Source: Phocaeicola paurosaccharolyticus JCM 15092
GTDB lineage: Bacteria; Bacteroidota; Bacteroidia; Bacteroidales; Bacteroidaceae
DNA length: 64,000 nucleotides
Direction of reading: 5' to 3'
Assembly: GCF_000613805.1 (NCBI RefSeq)
Contig: NZ_BAJR01000020.1
Location: 1 to 64,000 of the forward strand
Part shown: positions 17,487-25,355 of the stretch, piece by piece
Numbering within the stretch: position 1 is the stretch's first letter
Layout: each line of letters opens with the position of its first letter
Notes under the pieces: generated by a model
The model's database searches: none
Told to the model about the DNA's origin: nothing
The model's input: only the letters and a program-made list of their open reading frames with translations
Position numbers and translations under genes: made by a program

Positions 17487-18098
17487 TTACAAATATCTTT
17501 GCTTCACGGTTTTGAGAGTACTCTCAAAATCATGATCCTTAGTAGGTTCGCCAATAGCGTTGAATTTCCACTCACCATTACGTTTGTAGAAGATACCCAT
17601 TACCATTGATACGTTACCAGCAAAAGTTGGGTCGTTAGCCACATCGTAAGTAGCGAACACCTCTTTCACAACAGTAGGAGTGCCTTCGTAAATACGAATA
17701 GATGCAAACGGAATTGTCTTGAAGTCTTGTTGTTGGAAACTATTCAGCACAAAAGCAATTTTATCGGTCTTGGGATTTAACTTAGTCAAATCAACAGTAA
17801 TTACCTCGTTGTCCAAACCGTCATCTCCATCAGTATCTCCTGTTCTGTCATCTCCACTATGTTTGATTGCTCCATCGTTGGAACCTAAGTGGCGGAACCA
17901 TACACGGTCTATGATGTTTCCTTCAGCATCAAATTCAGCACAACTTGCATCCAAGTCTACAGCTTCAGTACGTGTCATCCCAAACCATCCTTTTTTCTGT
18001 ATTGCTCCCCAGTTTACACCAACACATACAGTGGTCAGTTTTGAACCATTATTTTTTTCAAGGTTGATTCTTTGACCTTTTTCTAGTCTTATAGCCAT
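17487..18098 (-). CDS. TerD-domain protein
   Basis: The 203-residue TerD/CABP-type protein begins MAIRLEKGQRINLEKNNGSK and continues VCVGVNWGA and VDLDASCAEFD. The calcium-binding loop is HSGDDRTGDTDGDDGLDNEV near residue 80. The second half keeps ASIRIYEG, AT(F)YDVAN and GEWKFNAIGE. TerD domains bind calcium through these acidic loops and are thought to build cytosolic complexes near the membrane. Its N-terminus is nearly identical to that of the TerD gene just upstream, showing recent duplication. Confidence 0.9.
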   Translation of the reverse strand: MAIRLEKGQRINLEKNNGSKLTTVCVGVNWGAIQKKGWFGMTRTEAVDLDASCAEFDAEGNIIDRVWFRHLGSNDGAIKHSGDDRTGDTDGDDGLDNEVITVDLTKLNPKTDKIAFVLNSFQQQDFKTIPFASIRIYEGTPTVVKEVFATYDVANDPTFAGNVSMVMGIFYKRNGEWKFNAIGEPTKDHDFESTLKTVKQRYL

Positions 18099-18105
18099 GT
18101 CTTTT

Positions 18106-18831
18106 CTATTTTGAATAGTCTTTAATAACTCGAACTATAGTATTCACGATGGATTTATCTTCGAATGCATCTCCAAGTGCTGCGAACTTCCATTCTCCAT
18201 TGCGACAATACAATTTTCCCATAACTAGAGCTCTCATACCCTGGCAATTTGATTTTGTAGCTACATCGTATGATGCAAAAATCTGCTTTGGAGGGCAGTC
18301 CGGCTTACCTTCAAACATACGAATGGAAGCGTATGGTATTTCTGAGAAATCACCTTTGAATTCATCGTTGTTATAGATATTCAAAAAGAAAACAATCTGA
18401 TTAACTTTGCTTGTTACTTTTTGTAAATCTACTGTGATAATCTCGTTATCAAGTCCGTCGTCGCCATCTTGATCTCCTTGAAGGTCATCACCGGTATGAT
18501 GAAGAGCTCTATCCAAAGAATCTAACTTACCATCGGGTAAACCAACGTTATGTTTTGAAAATTGATAAAGTGGAGAGTAGATGTGGTCGCAGATATTGCC
18601 TTCCTCATCAAACATCAAGCAGCTAAGGTCCAAGTCAACATCAATTGTAACACTGACATTTCTCCATTCTGTTTTTCGACCGAATCCAAGAAAGCCTTCG
18701 TTCACAATAAACTCTTGGCGTTGTGTCTTGGTAATAGCACCCCAGTTGCAGCCAACACAAAAATTGGTTAGTTTAGAACCATTCGATTTTTCAAGGTTGA
18801 TTCTCTGACCTTTTTCTAGTCTAATTGCCAT
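18106..18831 (-). CDS. TerD-domain protein with insertion, 241 aa
   Basis: The first 25 residues almost repeat those of the downstream TerD protein (MAIRLEKGQRINLEKSNGSK). An insertion of about 35 residues (TKTQRQEFIVNEGFLGFGRK and on) separates the first strand from the DLDLSCLMFDEEGN core. The metal loop is HTGDDLQGDQDGDDGLDNE. The C-terminal half has ASIRMFEG and GEWKFAALGD. It lies 7 bases from its neighbour. The insertion may form a partner-specific surface. Confidence 0.88.
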   Translation of the reverse strand: MAIRLEKGQRINLEKSNGSKLTNFCVGCNWGAITKTQRQEFIVNEGFLGFGRKTEWRNVSVTIDVDLDLSCLMFDEEGNICDHIYSPLYQFSKHNVGLPDGKLDSLDRALHHTGDDLQGDQDGDDGLDNEIITVDLQKVTSKVNQIVFFLNIYNNDEFKGDFSEIPYASIRMFEGKPDCPPKQIFASYDVATKSNCQGMRALVMGKLYCRNGEWKFAALGDAFEDKSIVNTIVRVIKDYSK

Positions 18832-18846
18832 AGTTCTAAAAGCGTT

Positions 18847-19392
18847 TTAGTTGTATTTATTGATGAATTCTTGTAGACCTTGCTTGTATCCAAGACCGAT
18901 TGCTTCGAATTTCCACTGACCATTTTTCTTGTAAAGACGGCCAAATTCAACAGAAGTCTCAATGCTAAAATCTTCTTCAAGTTCATATTTCATTATTTCT
19001 TCATTTTTATCGCATACTCTAATGAAAGAGTTATGAACTTGTCCGAAGTTCTGTTTACGTTCGTCAGCTTTGTGAATTGTAACAACAAAGCAGATCTCAG
19101 TTGCTAGAGGGCTTATTTTGGCTAAATCGATAAGAATTGATTCGTCATCACCTTCACCTTCACCTGTTAGGTTGTCGCCAGTGTGTATAACAGAGCCATC
19201 AGGTGATTTTAGATTGTTGTAGAATACAAAGTTCTCATCAGAAAGAAGCTTTTTGTTCTCTCCCAAAATGAATGCAGAGGCATCCAAATCGAAATCAACT
19301 CCTGTGTTTGATTGGTTAGTGTCCCATCCCAATCCAATAGAGAATTGTTGAACATCAACATTAACTCTTTGTCCTTTTTCTAGATTTATCAT
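18847..19392 (-). CDS. TerD-domain protein, compact type
   Basis: I chose the start at 19392 (MINLEKGQRVNVDVQQ). The in-frame ATG at 19431 lies inside the promoter boxes and would add a non-TerD extension. The 181-residue protein has GLGWDTNQ, FDLDASAFILGENKK, HTGDNLTGEGEGDDESILID and the closing QWKFEAIGLGYKQGLQEFI. It belongs to the compact subgroup, together with the proteins at 20157-20828 and 20831-21388. Its own tandem -7 boxes suggest that the distal island can be expressed apart from the first three TerD genes. Confidence 0.9.
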   Translation of the reverse strand: MINLEKGQRVNVDVQQFSIGLGWDTNQSNTGVDFDLDASAFILGENKKLLSDENFVFYNNLKSPDGSVIHTGDNLTGEGEGDDESILIDLAKISPLATEICFVVTIHKADERKQNFGQVHNSFIRVCDKNEEIMKYELEEDFSIETSVEFGRLYKKNGQWKFEAIGLGYKQGLQEFINKYN

Positions 19393-19420
19393 ATGTGTTT
19401 CTTTTATTGATTTGATACTG

Positions 19421-19436
19421 CAAATGTACAAAGGTA
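19421..19436 (-). promoter_or_regulatory. Tandem -7 boxes of an internal Ter promoter
   Basis: On the minus strand TACCTTTG (19429-19436) is followed directly by TACATTTG (19421-19428); both match TAnnTTTG. A CTTG about 17 bases upstream of the second box is a possible -33. The ATG at 19392 lies about 30 bases downstream. This decides the start of the adjacent TerD gene and marks a transcription unit inside the island. Confidence 0.65.
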
Positions 19437-19521
19437 TATGTCGCTCAAGAAATTGTTGAAACGTTTTCCATCATTTGGCACTTTAGTAGCAGATTTAAGT
19501 TGCAACATTGCAATAGGCTAT

Positions 19522-20154
19522 TTATTTGCTTCCTGCAGAGTAGGTAAATCCCCAGCCATAGCATTTATCACAATTTGAATGATTATCATGGAATGTAACC
19601 AGCTTCTTTACTTCCATTGAATTATCGACACCAAATTCAATTGAGGCAATAGCGCAAAAACGTTTGCTGTTGCTTTGCTGTCCCATCTGAACAATAATGT
19701 CTTCACAGCCAGGAACAGATACTTTCACAACTGCGTTGGTATCTGCCCACTTAGCTGCACCTTCAAATATAAAAGTGTATACTGTTATACGTTTGATGTT
19801 TGAAATGCCATTAGGGTTAACCAATATAGTTTCACCAGATTCTGATGAACCCCCTCTGTCATCTCCTTTATGCCAAATCCATGGGGATTGAGTATAGCAT
19901 CCTTGACGAGTTTGATGATTTCGATCACCGCCACGGCCATGAGAGAATTGAAGACCATCTATCAGCATCTTCTTTCCATCTCTTAGTTCATAGAAGCAAC
20001 CTAAATCCAAATCAATGTCTCCACCTCCAAAGATTTTTTTTAATAGACCTCCTTTGCTCCAGTCGAGATTGATTTTAATTTCACCTGAGAAAGAAGTTCC
20101 TTTATCAAGGTTTATGCGGTGCTTATCACCACTCTTTTCAAGAATAATTGCCAT
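19522..20154 (-). CDS. Divergent TerD-like protein with CxxC tail
   Basis: The 210-residue protein keeps the TerD core: INLDWSKG, DIDLDLGCFYELRDG and a shortened acidic loop, HKGDDRGGSSESGETILVNP. The second half differs from its paralogs (VYTFIFEGAAKWADTNAVV, then FCAIASIEFGV). The end, HSNCDKCYGWGFTYSAGS, carries a CxxC pair. It resembles the TerA/TerF-type variants in which the TerD fold is modified. The fewer Asp residues in the loop suggest weaker or different metal binding. It abuts the next TerD gene by 2 bases. Confidence 0.8.
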   Translation of the reverse strand: MAIILEKSGDKHRINLDKGTSFSGEIKINLDWSKGGLLKKIFGGGDIDLDLGCFYELRDGKKMLIDGLQFSHGRGGDRNHQTRQGCYTQSPWIWHKGDDRGGSSESGETILVNPNGISNIKRITVYTFIFEGAAKWADTNAVVKVSVPGCEDIIVQMGQQSNSKRFCAIASIEFGVDNSMEVKKLVTFHDNHSNCDKCYGWGFTYSAGSK

Positions 20155-20156
20155 AA

Positions 20157-20828
20157 TTACATAAATTTTGAGACAAGTTCTTCTAAACCTCCTTTATGTC
20201 CAATACCCAATGCTTGTATTTTCCATTCACCATTGTGTCGATATAAACGGCAGAATTCAATTGATGCACATGTAGAGAAGTCCTCAGTAAGGTCATAGCG
20301 ATATTCTTCTGCACCTTCTTTTTCATGCCCTGGCTTATATAAACGCACATATGCACGTTCAACCTGACCAAAGTTTTGTTTTCTCTTTTCGTATTCGTAG
20401 ATACTAACGGAAATGATGATTTCTTGAATATCAGATCTAACTTTAGAAAGGTCAATGTCCATGGTTTCATCATCACCATCTTCTGAAGTTTGTCCGTCTT
20501 CATCATCAACTGAACCAATTACAGAAAGTTCTGGATCAACAGGACGAGATTCGTGACGCATTTTCTGATTCCCTTCTTCTGTACTTGGCCAATTTGAAGA
20601 TGGAACTATAATCTTTAAATTAGATGGAAGAACTCTCTTAGATGAATTGTAGAAAACCAAATAATCATCAGCTAGTGTTTTTTTGTTGGAACCAATCATG
20701 AAAGCGGCAACGTCCAAGTCAAATGGGTACTGAGAAGCACCTTCATTAACATCCCAACCTAATCCTACATGGAAAATATCCATATCTTTGAGAACTTTAT
20801 TCTCGCCTTTAACTAAATTTACAGCCAT
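20157..20828 (-). CDS. TerD-domain protein, 223 aa
   Basis: The protein shows the compact TerD pattern (HVGLGWDVNEG, FDLDVAAFMIGSNKK, DMDIDLSKV) with an insert of about 30 residues before the acidic loop (SSNWPSTEEGNQKMRHESRP). The loop itself is DDEDGQTSEDGDDETMDID. The end, GEWKIQALGIGHKGGLEELV, is conserved with the first and third TerD genes. It sits 2 bases downstream of the first TerD gene, so the two are probably translationally coupled. Confidence 0.9.
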   Translation of the reverse strand: MAVNLVKGENKVLKDMDIFHVGLGWDVNEGASQYPFDLDVAAFMIGSNKKTLADDYLVFYNSSKRVLPSNLKIIVPSSNWPSTEEGNQKMRHESRPVDPELSVIGSVDDEDGQTSEDGDDETMDIDLSKVRSDIQEIIISVSIYEYEKRKQNFGQVERAYVRLYKPGHEKEGAEEYRYDLTEDFSTCASIEFCRLYRHNGEWKIQALGIGHKGGLEELVSKFM

Positions 20829-20830
20829 AA

Positions 20831-21388
20831 TTATCCAACATATTTATCAACGAAATACTGCAATCCACCTTTGTAACCGATGCCCATAGCTTCAAATTTC
20901 CATTCAGCACCTTTCTTATAAAGACGGCCAAATTCTACAGCAGTCTCGATACTGAAGTCTTCATCAAGATCATAACGAGCAATGTCAGTTTCAGTATTAG
21001 CATCATAAATGCGGATATATGAATTGTGTACTTGACCAAAATTCTGTTTACGAGTAGCAGCCTCATGTATAGTTACGGTGAATACGATTTCCTGAATACG
21101 AGGATCAACCTTGGTTAAGTCAACAGTTAGCGTTTCATCATCGCCACCATCGCTATTACCTCCAGTTGTATCATCGCCTGATGATTCAACAGCTTTGTCT
21201 GGAGAAAGTGGATTGTTGTAAAAAATAAAAAACTCATCCTGTGGCAACTTTTTATTGCTACCTAACATAAACGCAGAAGCATCTAAGTCAAAGTCAAAAC
21301 CAGTACTCTCGTTTGGATCCCAGCCTAATCCAACGCCGACTTTTGATAAGCCTATTTCAATGCGTTGGCCTTTTTGAAGATTAATCAT
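20831..21388 (-). CDS. terD: TerD-domain protein, first gene of the Ter operon
   Basis: This 185-residue protein is the closest to canonical TerD/TerE in the window: GVGLGWDPNESTGFDFDLD, SAFMLGSNKKLP, then SSGDDTTGGNSDGGDDETL and QNFGQVHNSYIRI, ending WKFEAMGIGYKGGLQYFVDK. All acidic residues expected to hold calcium are present. It is the first structural gene downstream of the XRE regulator, with a 151-base gap and no clear TAnnTTTG box. Confidence 0.92.
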   Translation of the reverse strand: MINLQKGQRIEIGLSKVGVGLGWDPNESTGFDFDLDASAFMLGSNKKLPQDEFFIFYNNPLSPDKAVESSGDDTTGGNSDGGDDETLTVDLTKVDPRIQEIVFTVTIHEAATRKQNFGQVHNSYIRIYDANTETDIARYDLDEDFSIETAVEFGRLYKKGAEWKFEAMGIGYKGGLQYFVDKYVG

Positions 21389-21539
21389 AATCGTAATATT
21401 TTTAAATTAGTTTACACTTCACTATTAAGTCATCGATATAATACTGATAACGACAATTGCAAAAACACTTATCGAGTGCTTAGTTGCGAATGCATGTATT
21501 TATATTTATTGACATATTACTCCTGTTTATTCAGATGTT

Positions 21540-21740
21540 CTATTTTCGGATTAATTCACTGACATCAACCTCCAAACATCTGGCTATCTGTATCATATTC
21601 GCCAATGTTGGTTGGGCACTGTTTGTACACCATTTGGATATTGTAGCTGGATCTTTGTCAAGTTGTTCAGCAAGCCATTTATTGGTACGCTTTTTTTCGG
21701 CCAATACCACCTTCAGACGATTCAGATCTTTATTTTCCAT
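21540..21740 (-). CDS. XRE-family HTH regulator upstream of the Ter island
   Basis: I chose the ATG at 21740 (MENKDLNRLKVVLAEKKRTN); an alternative ATG is at 21749, and a GTG at 21860 would read through the promoter. The 66-residue protein is a bare helix-turn-helix (NKWLAEQLDKDPATISKWCT...PTLANMIQIARCLEVDVSEL) with no sensor domain. It lies directly upstream of and in line with the TerD genes, so it is the natural candidate for their repressor or activator. A -7 box lies 28 bases upstream. Confidence 0.8.
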   Translation of the reverse strand: MENKDLNRLKVVLAEKKRTNKWLAEQLDKDPATISKWCTNSAQPTLANMIQIARCLEVDVSELIRK

Positions 21741-21767
21741 AAGATACATCTTTAGTTTTCTTACCTG

Positions 21768-21775
21768 CAAAAATA
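21768..21775 (-). promoter_or_regulatory. -7 box of the XRE regulator
   Basis: TATTTTTG followed by CAGG on the minus strand matches TAnnTTTG. It lies 28 bases before the preferred ATG at 21740, which supports that start over the upstream GTG. It may also drive the Ter genes by read-through. Confidence 0.6.
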
Positions 21776-21897
21776 ATGTTTTTCTCATCATTATCGTTCT
21801 GAAATAATAAAAAAAACGATATTTCAAACAAAAAATTGTTGAAAATGTCAATTTTAGCACAATTTTCCTCGATAATTACGCTTAGCTTTGCTTATAT

Positions 21898-21930
21898 GAA
21901 TCAAGTCCGGATTTTTTCTGGGCTTGATTC
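21898..21930 (+). other. RNA hairpin in the ssb leader
   Basis: Arms at 21898-21908 and 21920-21930 can form an 11-pair RNA stem (one G-U) around a T-rich loop. It lies at the start of the 800-base region between the divergent XRE and ssb genes. It could be a terminator or a structured leader element. No protein gene explains it. Confidence 0.45.
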
Positions 21931-22659
21931 TATTCTCCGAAACATCCTTTTTTATGCCTACTTATATAGGAATCTCAACCTTTTATTTCTTTTATTGTCT
22001 ATACTCGCTATTTTGCGACCGATGCCACTTTATAGTCGAAACAGTGTTTCTGCCTTTGGTCTTGGTTTCCTTCCTTTTTTTCAATCATCGGATTGTCACA
22101 AAAGGTTACTATGAGATCCGTGATAGACACTGATTCATTCTTATCAGTTCTTCGTGTATTCTTGTTACACGGCTAGTTCTGACCTTACTTTGAGAGTTCG
22201 GGCACTTCTATTGTTGCAATTTCAATGGCAAAGCTTAACATCGGTATCTTTATTTTTCTATTATCTCTATGCTACTGCCAAGAGTGCTTCACATGCTATT
22301 GTGGACGGATAACCTCCTAGACAAAACCACCTGCAATATTTCTGTTCTGCTTCACATCCAATTTTCGGGCGAAGTCACATCATTTTTCTCATTGCAAAGC
22401 TATAATGCAGCACAGCCTTAGCTGTTACGGGACATTTCATTCTGACCAATGGCGTAGCAGGCACAATCTTCCTTTTTGTTCCCAAATTGCTCACACTCGG
22501 ACGAGAAAACAAGTTTTCTCTTCTCTCGCTTAATCGCAATTTTTTTCTGATGCTTGGAATAAAAAGAGTATTGCACCGCTATCCTTGGTGCTGCCCTATG
22601 TCTGCAATATCTTCTGGCAATATAAAAATTGATTGTATAACTTCTAAAAATTTACAGAT
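21931..22659. other. Long leader A before ssb
   Basis: These 730 bases hold no convincing gene on the plus strand. On the minus strand several short frames are open (for example one through the -7 box at 22395 containing KIGCEAEQKYCRWFCLGG), but none has a proper start. The dominant signal is a reverse-facing -7 box, as in three other leaders of this module. It is probably regulatory or RNA-coding. Confidence 0.4.
22395..22402 (-). promoter_or_regulatory. Reverse-facing -7 box in leader A
   Basis: On the minus strand TAGCTTTG is followed by CAATGAGAAA. It fits TAnnTTTG and the extended pattern TTTGCArYGAGAAA shared with leaders B and C. It faces away from ssb. No clear -33 TTTG is seen, so it is the weakest of the four. 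Confidence 0.4.
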
Positions 22660-23034
22660 ATGAAGAAGATTGAAAATTCATTCGCAGTTACAGGTTTCGT
22701 TGGTAAGGATGCTGAAATCCGTCAGTTCACTACCGCAAGTGTTGCAAGATTCTCTTTGGCAGTCAGCCGCACAGAGAAAGCAGGTGTAGATACCACCAGA
22801 GTATCAGCTTTCATGGCCGTTGAGACCTGGCGCAAAAATGAAAGTGCCTCTTTCGACCTCTTGAAGAAAGGTCAGATGGTTACTTGCCGTGGATTCTTCA
22901 AGCCAGAAGAATGGTCTGATAAGGATGGTGTCAAGCATAACCGAATCATCATGGTAGCTACCGAGTTCGGTCCAGCCGAAGAAAAAGAAGATCCTGCCGG
23001 ACAGGAAGCTAAGACTTCAAAGGCCAAGAAATAG
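22660..23034 (+). CDS. ssb: Single-stranded DNA-binding protein
   Basis: The 124-residue OB-fold protein has the SSB-type opening (NSFAVTGFVGKDAEIRQFTT), then ARFSLAVSRTEK, WRKNESASFDLLKKGQMVTC and GFFKPEEW. The tail (PAEEKEDPAGQEAKTSKAKK) is charged but lacks the classic acidic DDDIPF tip, as in many element-borne SSBs. It would coat single-stranded DNA during transfer or replication of the element. It is the first gene of the plus-strand module, after a 700-base leader. Confidence 0.85.
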   Translation: MKKIENSFAVTGFVGKDAEIRQFTTASVARFSLAVSRTEKAGVDTTRVSAFMAVETWRKNESASFDLLKKGQMVTCRGFFKPEEWSDKDGVKHNRIIMVATEFGPAEEKEDPAGQEAKTSKAKK

Positions 23035-23055
23035 TTCTTGGTTTCTCACACAGAT

Positions 23056-23080
23056 AAAGCGGCTTTCGGGTCGCTTTTTT
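23056..23080 (+). terminator. Intrinsic terminator of ssb
   Basis: AAAGCG at 23056-23061 pairs with CGCTTT at 23072-23077, with a CTTTCGGG loop segment, and a T-run extends to 23080. Part of the sequence (CTTTCGGGTCGCTT) is repeated in the terminator after radC. Confidence 0.75.
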
Positions 23081-23133
23081 CTTGCTCGCATATTGCTTAT
23101 CTCTTTTATTTGCCGTAGATATTACGGATATGC

Positions 23134-23235
23134 CTATTTATAAATTCCTGTTTTACAGGTTCTGTTATCCTGTTTTACTCTGACGATTATTTCTCTTCCT
23201 CTGAATGCAGCTTTATCTCCTGCGCCAAAAACCAT
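23134..23235 (-). CDS. Candidate 33-aa peptide from the reverse promoter in leader B
   Basis: ATG at 23235 opens a 33-codon frame starting MVFGAGDKAAFRGREIIVRV and ending TGIYK. It begins about 20 bases downstream of the predicted transcription start of the reverse promoter (box 23258-23265). That position is what a real small gene would have. The peptide is basic and resembles no family I know. It could instead be a chance frame inside a small RNA. Confidence 0.3.
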   Translation of the reverse strand: MVFGAGDKAAFRGREIIVRVKQDNRTCKTGIYK

Positions 23236-23257
23236 CGGATGTTCTCCTTTCTCGCTG

Positions 23258-23286
23258 CAAAGGTATGTATCCGTCGAAGATACAAA
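23258..23286 (-). promoter_or_regulatory. Reverse-facing promoter in leader B
   Basis: On the minus strand TTTG (23283-23286) and TACCTTTG (23258-23265) are 17 bases apart, a near-ideal Bacteroidota promoter. It is followed by CAGCGAGAAA, shared with the other leaders. It points away from radC, towards the ssb terminator. Confidence 0.6.
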
Positions 23287-23502
23287 GGTCATGCTCAGTT
23301 TCAATTGAAATCTCCACCTGTGTAGGTCGTATTTCAGTTGAAAACCTTTGTGGACTTCTCTTTCGGATACCTGATGATGCAGCATAAAGGCGAAACATAC
23401 TCCGACGATAGACGACGGAATAAAAAAAACTGCATGCAGCGAGAAATAAAGGGTTAAAGGCTCTCACCTCGCTTCTCCAGATTCAAGAATAAATTAAAAA
23501 TA

Positions 23503-24078
23503 ATGGTTATGACTACAATTTACGACAATGACTTACGCAGTCTATCAGACAATGAGTTGATTTACAACATCTCTAACAAGCAGGTTGAAAACGAACAGAC
23601 GTCATTTGATGAGTTCATCAATTCTCTGGCCCCATCCAAGAAGAAGTTTGCAATGAATGTAATAGAACTATTCAGAAGAAACGTAGAACGCAAATCTGAA
23701 TCAGCTACCATTACGTGTTCAGATTCTATATATCAATTGATGAAACCAAATTTGTATGGATTGACTCACGAAGAGTTTTGGGTGATTTTCCTCAATCAAG
23801 GCGGTAAGCCGATTAAAGTTCAGCGTTTCAGCAAAGGAGGTTTGACATCCACGGTGGTTGATGTTCGTTTGATTTTGAAGGAAGCTTTCCTTTGCAATGC
23901 TACCTGTGCAGCCATTTGCCATAACCATCCAAGCGGAAACACACGCCCTAGTATGGAGGATGATAAGATGACAAACAAACTAAAAGAGGCTTTTAAGACT
24001 TGTGATATCCGTTTGTTAGACCACGTTATTGTGAGCGATGAGAGTTTCTATAGCTATGCCGACGAGGGCAGACTCTAA
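23503..24078 (+). CDS. radC: RadC-like JAB/MPN domain protein
   Basis: The 191-residue protein ends in a RadC domain with the JAMM metal motif: the Glu of EEFWVIFLNQGG, AAICHNHPSG and the Asp of RPSMEDDKM, then LLDHVIVSDESFYSYADEG. The HhH part of chromosomal RadC is absent; the N-terminal 60 residues are element-specific. RadC-like proteins are common accessory genes of mobile elements, with a suspected role in DNA processing or antirestriction. The start could also be the ATG at 23509. Confidence 0.85.
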   Translation: MVMTTIYDNDLRSLSDNELIYNISNKQVENEQTSFDEFINSLAPSKKKFAMNVIELFRRNVERKSESATITCSDSIYQLMKPNLYGLTHEEFWVIFLNQGGKPIKVQRFSKGGLTSTVVDVRLILKEAFLCNATCAAICHNHPSGNTRPSMEDDKMTNKLKEAFKTCDIRLLDHVIVSDESFYSYADEGRL

Positions 24079-24091
24079 ATATCAAGATTTG

Positions 24092-24119
24092 ATTCAGGCG
24101 ACTTTCGGGTCGCTTGAAT
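24092..24119 (+). terminator. Terminator hairpin of radC
   Basis: ATTCAGGCGAC at 24092-24102 pairs with GTCGCTTGAAT at 24109-24119 around TTTCGG, with one mismatch. It shares GCGACTTTCGGGTCGCTT-type sequence with the ssb terminator. No long T-run follows, so termination may be partial. Confidence 0.6.
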
Positions 24120-24740
24120 TATTCATGCCCCCGGCGGATCCATTTTTATACTACTTGTCTTCTTCTGAAGAATACTGTTATACTTGCTTTGCTTCTATTC
24201 TTTTATATACTTTCACCCACACCGGAATATCTGAAATAGTTTGCGCATAGAGTCTCCACTTTTGCATGGTTTCGACACTATGCTGCAAAGAGCCAAACAG
24301 AATCGTCTTTCGCACTTTGCCTATAGGGGAAATAGTGACTGCGTCATTATTCTGCCTCAATAGTCTGCTTTACGAAAGACCATTCTCTTATGTTTGGCTT
24401 GACTATTTCGGATATTCCTGCCCACCCGAAAGAATTGGACTGTTATATATTCTTTACGAGGATGTCCTTTTCTATCTGGGCTCTATGATTACTAATGAAT
24501 ACCATTTGGCACTGCGCTATTAGATTACAATAAATGTTTATCAAGCCTCTCTGTTTTCTCACTGCAAAGGTATGTACGCTACATTCCTGCCAATGAACCA
24601 TGGTGGTTATTTGTGATCCTTTCAGGCAAATAACAACGATGAACCCTTGGCTTGAGAATTTTCAGCGCACCTTTTGTGGCAGTGTAAAACGAAGGCTTTT
24701 TATTAAACCTTTTATTGTCTAACTTAATATTTTTTACGCT
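24120..24740. other. Leader C before the Api92/YubB-like gene
   Basis: The 620 bases contain no supported gene. A reverse-facing -7 box lies at 24565-24572. Downstream of it on the minus strand is a 20-codon frame, MVFISNHRAQIEKDILVKNI (about 24435-24497). The region is organised like leaders B and D. Confidence 0.4.
24565..24572 (-). promoter_or_regulatory. Reverse-facing -7 box in leader C
   Basis: TACCTTTG on the minus strand is followed by CAGTGAGAAA, nearly identical to leader B, including TACATACCTTTGCAG. An ATTG about 18 bases upstream is a possible -33. Confidence 0.5.
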
Positions 24741-25355
24741 ATGCCAAATTGGGCTTCTACAGATTATCAGATCGTAGGGAAAAGAACTGAAGTTCAAAAT
24801 CTCTACAATAAGTTCAAACAAGTGATTGCTACAGACCGCAGTTACGAGAAAGATGGTACAACCTTTTTGCCAAATTCAAGTTGGCTTGGATATGTTGTTA
24901 AAGACATACTAGAGATTGACCCAGAAACGGAAGTAATTCCTTGCAGAGGTACAATCGAGTGGTTACAAGAGGAACCGGACATTGATGAAGCCAACGATAC
25001 TGCATCTTTCCAACTTATGACAGAGACGGCTTGGTCAGACTGCCGAAAATTATTCTTCACGTTGATGGAGAAATATGACGTTCAGATATTCTTCATTGTG
25101 GAAGAACTTGGATGTGGTATTTTCCAAGGCAATGATGAAGACGGACGTTACCTCACATCCCGTTACATTGTGGATGATTTCGATGAAGGTATGGATTATT
25201 ATTCCACCTTTGACGAAGTAGCCGAGATTCTTGAGAAACTCACAGGCAAAATCGTCTATGACTTTAAACAAGCCGAAAAGCTGATTGAAGATTGCGAGTT
25301 GGATGAGAAGATTGCTATCCACGAGATTGAATATGTTTCTTTGAGTGATTTCTAA
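24741..25355 (+). CDS. Api92/YubB-like ferredoxin-fold protein
   Basis: The 204-residue protein starts MPNWASTDYQIVGKRTEVQN, the signature of the Api92-like/YubB (DUF1281) family found on plasmids, phages and conjugative elements. The N-terminal domain (MPNW...LW-type) carries a ferredoxin-like fold. The central part (ETAWSDCRKLFFTLMEKYDVQ) and the ISRYIVDDFDEGMDYY-type stretch fit the C-terminal half. The biochemical function of the family is unknown. It is a single-gene unit flanked by long leaders. Confidence 0.7.
   Translation: MPNWASTDYQIVGKRTEVQNLYNKFKQVIATDRSYEKDGTTFLPNSSWLGYVVKDILEIDPETEVIPCRGTIEWLQEEPDIDEANDTASFQLMTETAWSDCRKLFFTLMEKYDVQIFFIVEELGCGIFQGNDEDGRYLTSRYIVDDFDEGMDYYSTFDEVAEILEKLTGKIVYDFKQAEKLIEDCELDEKIAIHEIEYVSLSDF

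Larger units (their letters stand above)
23081..23502. other. Leader B before radC
   Basis: No plus-strand gene is present. The main feature is the reverse-facing promoter at 23258-23286 and, downstream of it on the minus strand, a 33-codon frame. A short palindrome (CCGTAGATATTACGG) lies near 23114-23128. The stretch is probably regulatory. Confidence 0.45.

Noticed and set aside
2626-21740. TerC as part of the island
   Set aside because: No membrane protein with the TerC pattern is encoded; the multi-pass proteins present are PrsW and the P-type ATPase.
21836-22133. Two overlapping plus-strand frames rich in Phe, Leu and Tyr
   Set aside because: Both are low-complexity readings of AT-rich DNA next to a hairpin, with no start signals or motifs.
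23134-23385. The longer 83-codon form of the leader B minus-strand frame
   Set aside because: Its first 50 codons cross the promoter box; only the last 33 codons could be translated from that promoter.
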